DNA of 64,000 nucleotides from Amnibacterium kyonggiense (GCF_004364555.1 NZ_SOAM01000001.1:1364001-1428000), one strand, 5' to 3'. Counted from the first letter of the stretch, positions 52,475-62,039 are shown. Made by a program: numbers and translations. The notes: generated by a model not told the origin, from the sequence alone.

Positions 52475-53416
52475 TCAGCCGAGCAGGGTCACGCCGAACC
52501 CGGCGACCACGGAGCGCACCTCGGCGAGGTAGGTCTGCGCCAGCTCGGTGAGCGGGATCGCGGCGTGACCGATCCAGCCGATCTCGATGCGCTCGTCGAC
52601 GTCGAGCGGGACGGCGACGATCTCCGGGTCGAGGTCGTCGCTGATGATGCCGGTCGAGATCGTGTACCCGTCCAGCCCGATCATCAGGTTGAAGATCGTC
52701 GCCCGGTCGGAGACGCGGATCTCCCGCCTGCTCGACAGCGTGGAGAGGATCTCCTCCGCGAAGTAGAAGGAGTTGTTCGCGCCCTGGTCGAAGGTGAGCC
52801 GCGGCAGGTCGGCGAGGTCGGCGAGCGTCGCGCGGCCCAGGGTCGCGAGCGGGTTCTTCCGGGCGACGAAGATGTGCGGCTCCGCGAGGAAGAGCGGGTG
52901 GAACGCGAGCCCCGAGTCGCGCAGCAGCTTGTCCAACACGTCCCGGTTGAAGTCGTTGCGGTAGACGATGCCGAGCTCGCTGCGGAGGGTCCGGACGTCC
53001 TCGATGATGTCGAAGGTCCGCGTCTCCCGCAGGGAGAACTCGTACTCGGCCGCGTCCGAGCGCTTCACCATGCGGACGAACGCGTCGACCGCGAACGAGT
53101 AGTGCTGCGCCGACACCCCGAGCAGGCGGCGCGAGGGCGGCCGGCCGAGGTAGCGCTGCTCGAGCAGCGCGACCTGCTCCACGACCTGTCGGGCGTAGCC
53201 GAGGAACTCCGTACCGTCGGTCGTGAGCGCGACGCCGCGGGCGGAGCGGACGAGCAGGTCCCGGCCGACACGGGCCTCGAGGTCCTTCATCGCCGCGGAC
53301 ATCGTCGGCTGCGCGACGTAGAGCAGCTCGGCGGCCGCGGAGATCGACCCCTCCGCGGCGACCTCGATGAAGTAGTGGAGCTGCTGCAGCGTCACGCCGC
53401 TCGTCCGCCTGGCCAT
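52475..53416 (-). CDS. LysR-family regulator divergent from mesX-mesD
   Basis: A 313-aa LysR-type regulator. Winged helix at residues about 8-67: TLQQLHYFIEVAAEGSISAA and AQPTMSAAMKDLEARVG; effector domain to the end. It is transcribed away from mesX with 42 bases between the starts. A perfect 5-5-5 inverted repeat overlaps its own start codon and its TATAGT box, consistent with self-repression and control of the methionine synthase pair. The effector is unknown; a methionine-pathway metabolite is plausible. Confidence 0.9.
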   Translation of the reverse strand: MARRTSGVTLQQLHYFIEVAAEGSISAAAELLYVAQPTMSAAMKDLEARVGRDLLVRSARGVALTTDGTEFLGYARQVVEQVALLEQRYLGRPPSRRLLGVSAQHYSFAVDAFVRMVKRSDAAEYEFSLRETRTFDIIEDVRTLRSELGIVYRNDFNRDVLDKLLRDSGLAFHPLFLAEPHIFVARKNPLATLGRATLADLADLPRLTFDQGANNSFYFAEEILSTLSSRREIRVSDRATIFNLMIGLDGYTISTGIISDDLDPEIVAVPLDVDERIEIGWIGHAAIPLTELAQTYLAEVRSVVAGFGVTLLG

Positions 53417-53429
53417 AGTGAGTGACTAT
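53415..53429. promoter_or_regulatory. Putative LysR operator in the mesX promoter region
   Basis: ATAGTGAGTGACTAT: arms ATAGT/ACTAT around five bases, fitting the T-N11-A LysR pattern. It overlaps the LysR start codon and the -10 boxes on both strands (TATAGT minus 53425-53430; TATAGG plus 53427-53432). Confidence 0.6.
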
Positions 53430-53458
53430 AGGGATCCATCGCGAGGTCCGATTACCCG

Positions 53459-54532
53459 ATGACCTCCGGCGACCGGGAGCATGACGGCATCGACTTCCAC
53501 CCGGCCGTTCCGGCCGACCAGGCACTGGATTGGCCGCGCATGGCGAACGACTTCGGGTTCCACGTCACGACCACCCGGTTCGACGAGGACTACACGCCCT
53601 CGACGAGCTCCCGCATCACGACGAACTTCGCCAACCTGGCCCGCGGCGAGCAGCGGCAGCAGAACCTCCGCCGGGCGCTCACGATGATCGACCGGCGGTT
53701 CAACGACCTCGCCGACTGGGACAACCCGAGTGGTGACCGGTACGCGGTGGAGATCGAGATCGTGTCCGTCGAGCTGGAGTTCGCGGCGGAGGGCGACGAC
53801 CGCCGGTTCCCGCTGCTCGAGATGCTCGACACCACGATCGTCGACCTGTGGACCGGCGAGCGGCGCCGCGGGATCCTCGGCAACAGCTTCTCCTCCTACG
53901 TCCGCGACTACGACTTCAGCGTCCGCCTGCCCGCGGTCAGCGCGGAGGCGGGCGGGTTCACGCTGCCGGAGGACTTCGGCGACCTGCACGGGAAGCTGTT
54001 CCAGCACTTCCTCGGCTCCGCCGCGTACCGCGAGCGCTTCGCGCAGTCCCCGGTGATCTGCATCAGCGTCTCCACGAGCAGGACGTACCGCCGCACCGAC
54101 GACCGGCACCCGATCCTCGGCGTCGAGTACCAGCAGGACGACCAGTCCCTGACCGACGAGTACTTCGCGAAGATGGGCCTCCGGGTGCGCTGCTTCATGC
54201 CGCGCGGCTCGGTCGCGCCGTTCGCGTTCTACTTCCGCGGCGACCTGCTGAACGACTACACGGACCTGCAGCTGATCGGCACGATCAGCACGATGGAGGC
54301 GTTCCAGAAGATCTACCGGCCGGAGATCTACAACGCGAACGCGGCCGCGCCGAGCGTCTACAAGCCGAGCCTGGAGCAGCAGGACTTCTCGCGGACGCAG
54401 ATCGACTACGACCGCGAGGAGCGCAGCCGGCTCGCGATCACGCAGGGGCGGTTCACACAGCAGCACCTCATCGAGCCGCACCGCGAGGCCCTCGCGCAGT
54501 GGGCCGCCGACCACCCGGCGCTCGTCGGTTGA
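53459..54532 (+). CDS. mesX: DUF1852 protein MesX, partner of methionine synthase MesD
   Basis: A 357-aa protein strongly resembling DUF1852: TTRFDEDYTPSTSSRITTNF, NLRRALTMIDRRFNDLADWD, GNSFSSYVRDYDFSVRLP, MGLRVRCFMPRGSVAPFAFY and TISTMEAFQKIYRPEIYNAN. Family knowledge: MesX is required by MesD, a folate-independent methionine synthase, possibly by supplying the methyl donor. ATG 53459 is taken as start, but ATG 53540 (MANDFGFHVTTTRF) matches the usual family start better and would shorten it by 27 residues. The stop overlaps mesD (TTGA). Confidence 0.93.
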   Translation: MTSGDREHDGIDFHPAVPADQALDWPRMANDFGFHVTTTRFDEDYTPSTSSRITTNFANLARGEQRQQNLRRALTMIDRRFNDLADWDNPSGDRYAVEIEIVSVELEFAAEGDDRRFPLLEMLDTTIVDLWTGERRRGILGNSFSSYVRDYDFSVRLPAVSAEAGGFTLPEDFGDLHGKLFQHFLGSAAYRERFAQSPVICISVSTSRTYRRTDDRHPILGVEYQQDDQSLTDEYFAKMGLRVRCFMPRGSVAPFAFYFRGDLLNDYTDLQLIGTISTMEAFQKIYRPEIYNANAAAPSVYKPSLEQQDFSRTQIDYDREERSRLAITQGRFTQQHLIEPHREALAQWAADHPALVG

Positions 54533-55587
54533 GCGCCCGCGACCGCGCCGGCGCGCCCGCGCTGCTGCCCACGTCGATCGTCGGCAGCCTGCCGAAGCCG
54601 GCCTGGCTGGCCGAGCCGGAGACGCTCTGGTCGCCCTGGAAGCTGCAGGGCGACGCGCTCGCCGAGGGCAAGCAGGACGCGCTCCGGGTCGTCGTGGAGG
54701 AGCAGCGCCGCCGCGGCATCGACGTCCTCAGCGACGGCGAGCAGACCCGGCAGCACTTCGTCACGACCTTCATCGAGCACCTGGCCGGCGTCGACTTCGA
54801 GCACCGCGAGACGGTCCGGATCCGCGCCCGCTACGACGCGAGCGTGCCGACCGTCGTCGGTCCGGTGCGGCGCGACCGCCCGGTGTTCGTCGAGGACGCG
54901 GCGTTCCTCCGGACGCTGACCGACCAGCCGATCAAGTGGGCGCTGCCCGGCCCGATGACGATGGTCGACACCCTCGCGGACCGGTACTACGGCAGCCGGG
55001 AGCGGCTGGCCCGCGAGTTCGCGGCGATCCTCAACCAGGAGGCGCGCGAGCTCGAGGCGGCCGGGGTGGACGTCGTCCAGTTCGACGAGCCCGCGTTCAA
55101 CGTCTTCCACGACGAGGTACGCGACTGGGGCGTCGCGGCGCTCGAGCTGGCCGCCGAGGGGCTGCGCGCGGAGACCGTCGTGCACATCTGCTACGGCTAC
55201 GGGATCAAGGCGAACACCGACTGGAAGGCGACCCTCGGTGCCGAGTGGCGCCAGTACGAGCGGTCCTTCCCGCTCCTGCAGCAGTCGTCGATCGACACCG
55301 TCTCGCTCGAGAGCCACCACTCCCACGTCCCGGTCGACCTGATCGAGCTCATCCGCGGCAAGAAGGTGATGCTCGGGGCGATCGACGTGGCGAGCGAGCA
55401 GGTCGAGACGCCGGAGGAGGTCGCCGACACCCTCCGTGCGGCGCTCGCCTTCGTCGACGCGGACCGGCTCGTCGCGAGCACGAACTGCGGGATGGCGCCG
55501 CTGCCGAGGACGGTCGCGCAGGAGAAGCTCGGCGCGCTCGCCGCGGGCGCCGCCCTGCTCCGGGAGGAGCTCGCCGCCGCGCGCTGA
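54529..55587 (+). CDS. mesD: Folate-independent methionine synthase MesD
   Basis: A 352-aa protein equal to the catalytic half of MetE. Zinc ligands are visible: HxC in TVVHICYGYG (about residue 219), Glu in SLESHHSHVP (about residue 261) and Cys in STNCGMAPLPR (about residue 320). LPTSIVGSLPKPAWLAEPE at the N-terminus and DGEQTRQHFVTTFIEHLAGV are typical. The N-terminal folate-binding half of MetE is absent. Neighbouring mesX and family knowledge support the MesD assignment. TTG 54529 overlaps the mesX stop. It makes methionine from homocysteine with an uncertain methyl donor. Confidence 0.9.
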   Translation: MSARDRAGAPALLPTSIVGSLPKPAWLAEPETLWSPWKLQGDALAEGKQDALRVVVEEQRRRGIDVLSDGEQTRQHFVTTFIEHLAGVDFEHRETVRIRARYDASVPTVVGPVRRDRPVFVEDAAFLRTLTDQPIKWALPGPMTMVDTLADRYYGSRERLAREFAAILNQEARELEAAGVDVVQFDEPAFNVFHDEVRDWGVAALELAAEGLRAETVVHICYGYGIKANTDWKATLGAEWRQYERSFPLLQQSSIDTVSLESHHSHVPVDLIELIRGKKVMLGAIDVASEQVETPEEVADTLRAALAFVDADRLVASTNCGMAPLPRTVAQEKLGALAAGAALLREELAAAR

Positions 55588-55698
55588 CGGGTGCGCCGTC
55601 GGGGCGTACGCAGTCCCCGAAACCTCCTCCGAACTTCCTGGTCCGCGGTCCGCCGTCCGACTGAGATCGAGGCACGACCTCATCGCAGGAAGGCGATC

Positions 55699-56415
55699 AT
55701 GAATCCGACCATCGTCCTCGTCCACGGCGCGTTCGCCGACTCCGCGAGCTGGGCGCCGGTGACCCGGCTGCTGCTCGACGCGGGGCACACCGTGCTCGTC
55801 CCGCCCGTGTTCAACCGGAGCCTCCCGGGCGACGCCGCGTACATCCGGCGCTTCGTCGAGCAGATCGACGGCCCGGTGCTGCTCGTCGGCCACTCCTACG
55901 GCGGCGCGGTGATCACCGTGGCGGGCGTCGCGGAGAACGTCGTCGGCCTCGTCTACGTGTCGGGCTACGCGCTCGACGAGGGGGAGAGCCTCGGCCGGCT
56001 CCAGGGCGGGTTCCCCGACTCGGACCTCGCCGCGAACCTCGTGTACACGCCGTACACGCTGCCGGACGGGACGGACGGCACCGACGTGTCCGTCAAGATC
56101 GACGCCTTCCCCGCAGTGTTCGCGGGCGGGGTCGACCCGGCAACGGCCGGCGTGCTCGCGGTGTCGCAGCGCCCGCTGTCGGCGATCGCGTTCGGCGAGG
56201 GCGCGTCCGCCGTCGCCTGGAAGACGAAGCCGAGCTGGGGCATCGTCTCGGGCGCCGACCACACGATCAACCCCGAGGTCGAGCGCTTCGGCTACGGCCG
56301 CGCGAACATGCGCGAGGTCGTCGAGGTCGAGGGGGCTCCGCACCTGATCATGCACGCCTTCCCGGAGCGGGTCGTCGAGGTGATCAGCACGGCCGTCGCC
56401 GAGGTCACCGCGTGA
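55699..56415 (+). CDS. Alpha/beta hydrolase
   Basis: A 238-aa single-domain hydrolase: oxyanion strand IVLVHGAFADSASWAPVT, nucleophile elbow VGHSYGGAVI (Ser about residue 67) and a C-terminal His in APHLIMHAFPERV. ATG 55699 with AGGAAGG upstream. Family members hydrolyse esters or peroxidise small compounds; the substrate is unknown. The stop overlaps the MaoC-like gene (GTGA), so three genes 55699-57877 form an operon of small-molecule enzymes. Confidence 0.87.
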   Translation: MNPTIVLVHGAFADSASWAPVTRLLLDAGHTVLVPPVFNRSLPGDAAYIRRFVEQIDGPVLLVGHSYGGAVITVAGVAENVVGLVYVSGYALDEGESLGRLQGGFPDSDLAANLVYTPYTLPDGTDGTDVSVKIDAFPAVFAGGVDPATAGVLAVSQRPLSAIAFGEGASAVAWKTKPSWGIVSGADHTINPEVERFGYGRANMREVVEVEGAPHLIMHAFPERVVEVISTAVAEVTA

Positions 56416-56891
56416 CGGAGGCGTTCGACCCGGCCGACTTCGCGATCGTGCCGCCGAAGCGGTTCGAGGACCTGCGCATCGGCGACGTGTTCCGGGCGCC
56501 GAGTCGGACCCTCACCGACGCGCACGCGAGCGCCTTCCAGGCCGTCTCCGCCGACAACCATCCGGTGCACTACGACGCGGTGTGGGCGACGGCGCACGGC
56601 CACCCGGCGCCGGTGGTCCACGGCCTGCAGGTGCTCGCGTTCACCGCGCCGGGCGCGACGTCGTTCCCGCACGTGATCGGCGAGGTGTTCATCGCGTTCA
56701 CGAGCGTGTCCGCCCGGTTCCTCGCGGAGGTGCACGCAGGCGACACCCTCTACCCGCAGCTCGAGATCACGGCGCTCACCCCGCACGGCGACGGGACGGG
56801 GACCGTCACGACACGGGCGACCGTGCACCGCGCGGACGGCGTGCTCGTCCTCGACGGCGAGCACCAGTACCTGCTGCGGACCGCAGCATGA
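56412..56891 (+). CDS. MaoC-like hot-dog-fold dehydratase
   Basis: A 159-aa protein with the R-hydratase signature: DAHASAFQAVSADNHPVHYD, carrying the catalytic Asp and His, then VVHGLQVLAFTAPG and EVHAGDTLYPQLEITAL. MaoC proteins hydrate enoyl thioesters in the cytoplasm. GTG 56412 overlaps the hydrolase stop. Placed between two alpha/beta hydrolases, it suggests degradation of an ester or aliphatic acid. Confidence 0.87.
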   Translation: MTEAFDPADFAIVPPKRFEDLRIGDVFRAPSRTLTDAHASAFQAVSADNHPVHYDAVWATAHGHPAPVVHGLQVLAFTAPGATSFPHVIGEVFIAFTSVSARFLAEVHAGDTLYPQLEITALTPHGDGTGTVTTRATVHRADGVLVLDGEHQYLLRTAA

Positions 56892-56914
56892 CCCGACCGG
56901 AGGAAGGAAGCTCC

Positions 56915-57877
56915 ATGCCCGCCAACCCGCATCACGTGTCGCTCGAGCCCGCCGCGCAGGCGTTCGCCGAGGCGACCGCGAACCCGCCGTACCTGTACCA
57001 GCTGCCGCCGGCGGAGGGGCGCACGACGGTCGACGGCGTCCAGGACTCGCCGATCGACAAGCCGGAGGTCGACGACCGCTGGATCACCGTCGAGGGCGGC
57101 CCGACCGGATCGGTCCGCACCCGGATCGTGAAGCCCGTCGGCAGCGCCGGCCCGCTGCCGGTCGTCGTGTACACGCACGGCGCCGGCTGGGTCTTCGGCG
57201 ACGCCCACACCCACGACCGGCTCGTCCGCGACCTCGTGATCGGCACCGGCGCGGCCGTCGTGTTCCCGGAGTACGACCGCAGCCCCGACGTGCATTACCC
57301 GGTCGCGAACGAGCAGTCGTACGCCGTCGCGAAGTGGGTGGCGGAGCACGGCGCGGAGGATGGCCTGGACACGTCCCGCATCGCGATCTGCGGGGACTCC
57401 GTCGGCGGCAACATGGCGATCGCGCTGACGCTGATGGCGAAGGAGCGGGGCGACGTGTCGTTCGCGGCGCAGGTCCTCTTCTACCCGGTGACGGACGCGG
57501 GCTTCGACACGCCCTCGTACCTGCGCTGGGCGGACGGGTACTGGCTGACCCGCACCGCGATGCAGTGGTACTGGGACCAGTACACGACGAGCGAGGAGGA
57601 CCGCGCGCAGATCACGGCGTCGCCGCTGCGCGCGAAGCCCGAGCAGCTCACCGGCCTGCCGCCCGCGCTGATCATCAACGGCGAGGAGGACGTCCTCCAC
57701 GACGACGGCGCCGGCTACGCCGACCTGCTCCGCACGGCCGGGGTGCCCGTCACCCACGTGACGTACTCCGCGATCATCCACGACTTCGTGATGGTGAACG
57801 CGATGCACGACACCTTCGCCTCGAAGGCGGCGATCGCCCAGGCGGTCGCGTTCCTCAGGGCCGCGCTCAGCGCGTGA
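56915..57877 (+). CDS. Alpha/beta hydrolase fold-3 esterase (HSL family)
   Basis: A 320-aa esterase of the hormone-sensitive-lipase group: oxyanion motif HGAGWVFG (about residue 88), nucleophile GDSVGGNMAI (Ser about residue 161), acid in INGEEDVLHDDGAGY and His in SAIIHDFVMVNAM. ATG 56915 is chosen for GGAGGAAGG 9-15 bases upstream; an ATG at 56888 overlapping the previous stop would add nine residues. It ends in a 15-bp stem hairpin (57886-57924). Confidence 0.88.
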   Translation: MPANPHHVSLEPAAQAFAEATANPPYLYQLPPAEGRTTVDGVQDSPIDKPEVDDRWITVEGGPTGSVRTRIVKPVGSAGPLPVVVYTHGAGWVFGDAHTHDRLVRDLVIGTGAAVVFPEYDRSPDVHYPVANEQSYAVAKWVAEHGAEDGLDTSRIAICGDSVGGNMAIALTLMAKERGDVSFAAQVLFYPVTDAGFDTPSYLRWADGYWLTRTAMQWYWDQYTTSEEDRAQITASPLRAKPEQLTGLPPALIINGEEDVLHDDGAGYADLLRTAGVPVTHVTYSAIIHDFVMVNAMHDTFASKAAIAQAVAFLRAALSA

Positions 57878-57885
57878 CCCGGTCC

Positions 57886-57924
57886 GGCTCCGCCCCGACG
57901 TGCTCCGCGCGTCGGGGCGGAGCC
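57886..57924 (+). terminator. Hairpin terminator after the esterase gene
   Basis: GGCTCCGCCCCGACG (57886-57900) pairs perfectly with CGTCGGGGCGGAGCC (57910-57924), nine-base loop, eight bases past the stop. Confidence 0.8.
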
Positions 57925-57947
57925 CTGTCCCCGGCCGGGAGGCCCCG

Positions 57948-59626
57948 ATGACCTCGGTCTCGACGACAGGGCGGGCCCCGGGCGCCTGGGCGCCGCTCGC
58001 CCGCCCCGTGTTCCGTGCCCTGTGGCTCGCGCAGCTCGCGTCGAACCTCGGCAGCTGGATGCAGTCGGTCGGCGCGCAGTGGTTCCTCGTCGAGCGGACG
58101 CATTCGCCGGCGCTCGTCGCCTGGGTGCAGACGGCCGGCCTGCTGCCGGTGCTGCTGCTGTCCCTCGTCGCCGGGGTGCTCGCCGACGTGCTCGACCGCC
58201 GCGTGCTGCTCGTCGTGACGACCGCCGCGTCGACCGCCGTCGCCGCGGTGCTCGCCGTGCTGAGCGGAGCGGGCCTGCTCTCGCCGTGGAGCCTCCTCGC
58301 CCTCACCTTCCTCCTCGGCTGCGCGAGCGCGCTGACGAGTCCGGCGTGGCAGACGATCCAGCCGGAGCTCGTGCCGCGGGAGGAGGTGCCCGCCGCGGCG
58401 TCGCTCGGCAGCGTGACGGTGAACGGCGCCCGCGCGATCGGCCCGGCGATCGCCGGGGTGCTGGTCGGCCTCGCCGGACCGACGCCGGTGTTCGCGCTGA
58501 ACACCCTCTCCTTCGTCGGCGTGCTCGTGGTCCTCGTCCGGTGGCGGCGGCCGGAGCAGGCGGCGGCGCTCGGCCGGGAGCCGTTCGTCGCGGCGCTCGC
58601 CGCGGGCCTCCGCTACGTCCGCGCCGCGCCGGGGTGCGGCGCATCCTGCTCCGCTCCGTCCTGTTCGCGGCGCCCGCGTGCGCGCTGTGGGCGCTGCTGC
58701 CGTCCGTCGCGACGACGCAGCTGCACCTCTCCGCGAAGGGCTACGGACTCGCGCTCGGGGTGCTCGGCGCGGGCGCGGTGCTCGGCGTCGCCGCGATGCC
58801 GGTGCTCCGGCGGCGGTGCTCGCCGTCCTGGCTGCTCGCGGGCTCGGCCCTCGCGTACGCGCTCGGCCTCGTCGCGGCGGTGCTCGCCCCGCTCTGGCTC
58901 GCGCTCCTCGTGTTCGTGCTCACGGGCGCCGCGTGGATCGTGACGCTCACGACGCTGAACGCCGCGCTGCAGCTGAGCCTGGCCGGCTGGGTGCGGGCCC
59001 GCGGCGTCGCCGTGTACCTGCTCGTCTTCCTCGGCGGGCAGGGCGTCGCCTCCTTCGTGTGGGGGCTCGTCGCCGCCGCGATCGGCGTCGGGCCGACGCT
59101 GCTCGTCGCAGCCGCCCTGCTCGCGCTCGTGGCCGCGTCCGTGCCGCTCCTGCCGCTGCGCCCCTCCACCGGCACGCTCGACCGGAGCATCGTCGCCCTG
59201 TCCGCGGGCTCGCCGACGCTCGTGTTCGAGCCCGGCCCGGCCGACGGGCCGGTCACGATCACGGTGACGTACCGGCTGCGGGACGGGGCGGAGGCCGCGT
59301 TCCTCGCGGCGATGGCGCGGCTGGAGCGGTCCCGCAGGCGCACCGGCGCGAGCGCGTGGCGCCTCCTCCGCAGCGGGGATGAGGCGGGCGTGTTCGTGGA
59401 GGAGTTCACGGTGCCGTCCTGGCGGGAGTTCGGCCGGGGCAGCGCGGAGCGGTGGACGGGGTACGACCGGCAGCAGCTCGACGCGGTGCGGGCGCTCGTC
59501 GCGGTCGATCCTGCTGAGCGGCACGCGTTCCCCGTCCGCGCCGTCGCCCCGCCGCGCTCCGCTCGCCAGGCGCCCTCACCGAGCGCCGCGACGGCCTCCG
59601 GACAGGAGGACCCGGGTCACCGCTGA
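57948..59626 (+). pseudogene. MFS exporter (EntS/MFS_3-like), frameshifted
   Basis: The first frame encodes about 227 residues with six helices: APLARPVFRALWLAQLASNL, DVLDRRVLLVVTT and TSPAWQTIQPELVPREEVPA, ending at YVRAAPG. The sense then continues in the next frame with GVRRILLRSVLFAAPACALW and five or six more helices plus a soluble C-terminal domain (VTITVTYRLRDGAEAAFLAA). One G is missing from the GGGG run at 58631-58634; adding it restores a continuous 560-aa transporter. Without it, translation stops near 58943. True decay or a sequencing error cannot be told apart. The export substrate is unknown. Confidence 0.85.
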
Positions 59627-59750
59627 CGCGATCGCCGGTCCGATGCCGCACCCGGCGGCCGAGGGGGAGTACGAGCCGGCCGAGGAGCTGCGCCCGGCCG
59701 TGGCATCATCGGCGTGATCCGCCCGAACGACGTCCTGGAGTCCCTCGCCC

Positions 59751-62003
59751 GTGCCCGCTCCGCCGATCGGTGAGCTCCTCCGCCGGCTGCGCCTCGAACG
59801 CGACCTGACGCTCGAGGTCCTCGCGCAGCGTTCCGGCGTCAGCGACCGCTCCATCGGCGACATCGAGCGCGGCGTCAGCGCGGCCCCGCGCCGCGGCACT
59901 CTCGCAGCGCTCGCCGAGGGCCTCGCGCTGCCGCCGTCCGAGCGGGCGGAGCTGCTCGCGGCGGGGCGCCGCGCCCGCACGGCGGAGGAGGCGCCGACGG
60001 CCGAGTCGGTCCGCCCGCACCGGCTGGCGGACTTCACCGGCCGCGAGCAGGAGCTCGAGCTCCTGGTCGGGCTGCTGCGGCACGGCGGCGACGGCTCGCT
60101 GCCGTGCGAGCCGATCGTGGTGAGCGGCGCGCCCGGCTCCGGGAAGACCTCCCTCGCGCTCGAAGCGGTGCGGACCGCCCGCCTCGACGACCGCGAGCTG
60201 TACTTCGTGAACCTCGGCGGCGCGACCGACCGGCCGCTGACCCCGCTGCAGGTGCTGCAGGCGCTGCTGCGCCAGGTGCCGGGGGACGCCGACGTCCCCG
60301 TCGCGTTCGACGCCGCCGCGGCGGCGTGGCAGCGCGCCGTCGCAGCCGGCCCGGCCGTCGTCGTGCTCGACGACGCGGGGATGGAGTCGCAGGTGCGGCC
60401 GGTGCTCGCCGTCGACCGCCGGTCGCGCGTCGTCACCACGTCGCGGCGCAGCCTCGCCGGGCTGGAGGGCGTCCGCCACGTCCGCATCGGACCGCTGCCC
60501 CGGGACGCGTCGGTGACGTTCCTGCGGCGCGCGATCCCCGCCGCCCAGCTCGCGGGGGTGGACGTCGACGAGCTCGCCGAGCTGTGCGGGGACCTGCCGC
60601 TCGCGCTGCGCATCGTGGCCGGCCGGATCGCGTCGCAGCCCGGTCGTCGCGCCGCCGGGCTCGTCGACCGCCTCCGATCCGACTCCCGCCGCCTCCGCAC
60701 CCTGACCGCCGGCGACCTCGCGATCGAGACCACCTTCGCGGCCGCCTACGCGCTGCTGACCCCGCAGCAGCAGTGGTGCTTCCGCGCGCTGTCGGTGCTG
60801 CCCGCGAGCTCGTTCTCCGCGGCGGCCGCCGCCGCGTTCGGCAGCGGCACGGAGGACGACGCCGTCGACGAGCTCGAGGAGCTCGCCCACCTCGGGCTGG
60901 TCGAACCGCTCGACCGCGAGCGCTTCCGCCTCCACGACCCGCTGCGGCTGTTCGCCGCCGCGCGGCTGCGCGAGGACCCGGACGACGAGCGCGAGGTCCG
61001 CGAGCGCGCCCGCCGCTGGTACGCGGGCACGGCCGCGCGCGCCGGGGTCCTGTTCTCGGCATCGCCGCTGCCCGACCCGCCGATGCGGCCGTGGCCGGAG
61101 CTGCGCTTCGACTCCCCGCCCGCCGCCGACGCGTGGCTGCAGGAGGAGCTCGACGGGTGGACCGGCGCGCTCTTCGCGATGTCGGGCGACGGGGCGCACG
61201 AGCAGCTGCTCGTGCACGTCCGGTACCTCCGCTCCTACGCCGAGTCGTCCGAGCACTGGCACGGCTGGCCCGACCTGCTCCTCACCGCGGTGACGTCGGC
61301 GAGGGCGATCGGCGATCAGCACCTCGTCGCCCGCCACCTCGCGGACGCGGCCTGGATGCTGAACAACGCGACGTTCGACCACGTCCGCGCCAAGGGGGTG
61401 GGGGCCGAGTCGATCGCGGCCGCCCGCGCGGTGGCGGCGGTCGACGTGGAGGCGCAGGCGACGCTGCAGGTCGCGATCGCGCAGATGGAGCTCGGCGAGG
61501 ACGACCGGGCGACGCAGGCGCTGTTCGACCGGGCCGTCGACCTGCACGGGCGCGCGGACGACGCGCAGGGGGCGCTCGACGCGCGGATCGCGAAGGCGGC
61601 GCACCGCGAGACCTTCGATCCGACCGGGGCGGCCGACGAGTTGCGGGCGCTGCTCGTCGAGCTCGCCCGGTCCGATGAGCGGGTCTCGGACCGGGAGCGC
61701 TACTCGATGCGGCTGACCGCGTGGGTCTCGCTCGGCCGGGTGCTCACCGGGCTCGGCGAGGCCGCTGCCGCGGACGCGGTCGCGACGGAGGCGCTCGACC
61801 ACATCGCCGACCGACGCGGGGCGCCGTCCGACTTCGCCCGCCTGCTCGCGGTCCGCGGGCACGCGCGCGCCGCCGGCGGCGACGCGGCGGGCGCGATCAC
61901 GGACCTCGGCGCCGCCCTCGACGCGGCCGGCGCGCACCGGCCGCAGTGGTGGGCGGACGAGATCGAGGCCGTGCTCCGCTCGCTCGGCCGAGCGACGGCC
62001 TGA
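59751..62003 (+). CDS. XRE-type regulator with STAND (NB-ARC-like) ATPase and TPR domains
   Basis: A 750-aa signalling protein. Residues about 1-75 form an XRE helix-turn-helix (LRRLRLERDLTLEVLAQRSG, DRSIGDIERGVSA); residues about 95-400 an NTPase with Walker A VVSGAPGSGKTSLALEA, Walker B AVVVLDDAG, sensor TTSRRSL and GLPL-like LCGDLPLALRIVAGR; the remainder is helical TPR-like repeats. This is the AfsR-like STAND plan in which ligand binding releases ATP-driven assembly. GTG 59751 has GGAG ten bases upstream. It may regulate the convergent NAD-binding operon; no operator is visible. Confidence 0.87.
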   Translation: MPAPPIGELLRRLRLERDLTLEVLAQRSGVSDRSIGDIERGVSAAPRRGTLAALAEGLALPPSERAELLAAGRRARTAEEAPTAESVRPHRLADFTGREQELELLVGLLRHGGDGSLPCEPIVVSGAPGSGKTSLALEAVRTARLDDRELYFVNLGGATDRPLTPLQVLQALLRQVPGDADVPVAFDAAAAAWQRAVAAGPAVVVLDDAGMESQVRPVLAVDRRSRVVTTSRRSLAGLEGVRHVRIGPLPRDASVTFLRRAIPAAQLAGVDVDELAELCGDLPLALRIVAGRIASQPGRRAAGLVDRLRSDSRRLRTLTAGDLAIETTFAAAYALLTPQQQWCFRALSVLPASSFSAAAAAAFGSGTEDDAVDELEELAHLGLVEPLDRERFRLHDPLRLFAAARLREDPDDEREVRERARRWYAGTAARAGVLFSASPLPDPPMRPWPELRFDSPPAADAWLQEELDGWTGALFAMSGDGAHEQLLVHVRYLRSYAESSEHWHGWPDLLLTAVTSARAIGDQHLVARHLADAAWMLNNATFDHVRAKGVGAESIAAARAVAAVDVEAQATLQVAIAQMELGEDDRATQALFDRAVDLHGRADDAQGALDARIAKAAHRETFDPTGAADELRALLVELARSDERVSDRERYSMRLTAWVSLGRVLTGLGEAAAADAVATEALDHIADRRGAPSDFARLLAVRGHARAAGGDAAGAITDLGAALDAAGAHRPQWWADEIEAVLRSLGRATA

Positions 62004-62005
62004 CC

Positions 62006-62027
62006 GGCGCGGGCGGCCGCCCGCGCC
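62006..62027. terminator. Perfect palindrome between convergent genes
   Basis: GGCGCGGGCGG is immediately followed by its mirror CCGCCCGCGCC, three bases past the regulator stop and before the end of the leftward operon; likely a two-way terminator. Confidence 0.6.
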
Positions 62028-62039
62028 GATCCCGGCCGC

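Noticed and set aside
54529-55587. Classical cobalamin-independent MetE
   Set aside because: Only the C-terminal zinc half is present and a DUF1852 partner gene precedes it, which fits MesD better than MetE.
57948-59626. Programmed ribosomal frameshift in the MFS gene
   Set aside because: No slippery heptamer or downstream structure typical of programmed shifting was recognised, and exporters of this family are normally single-frame; indel or error is simpler.
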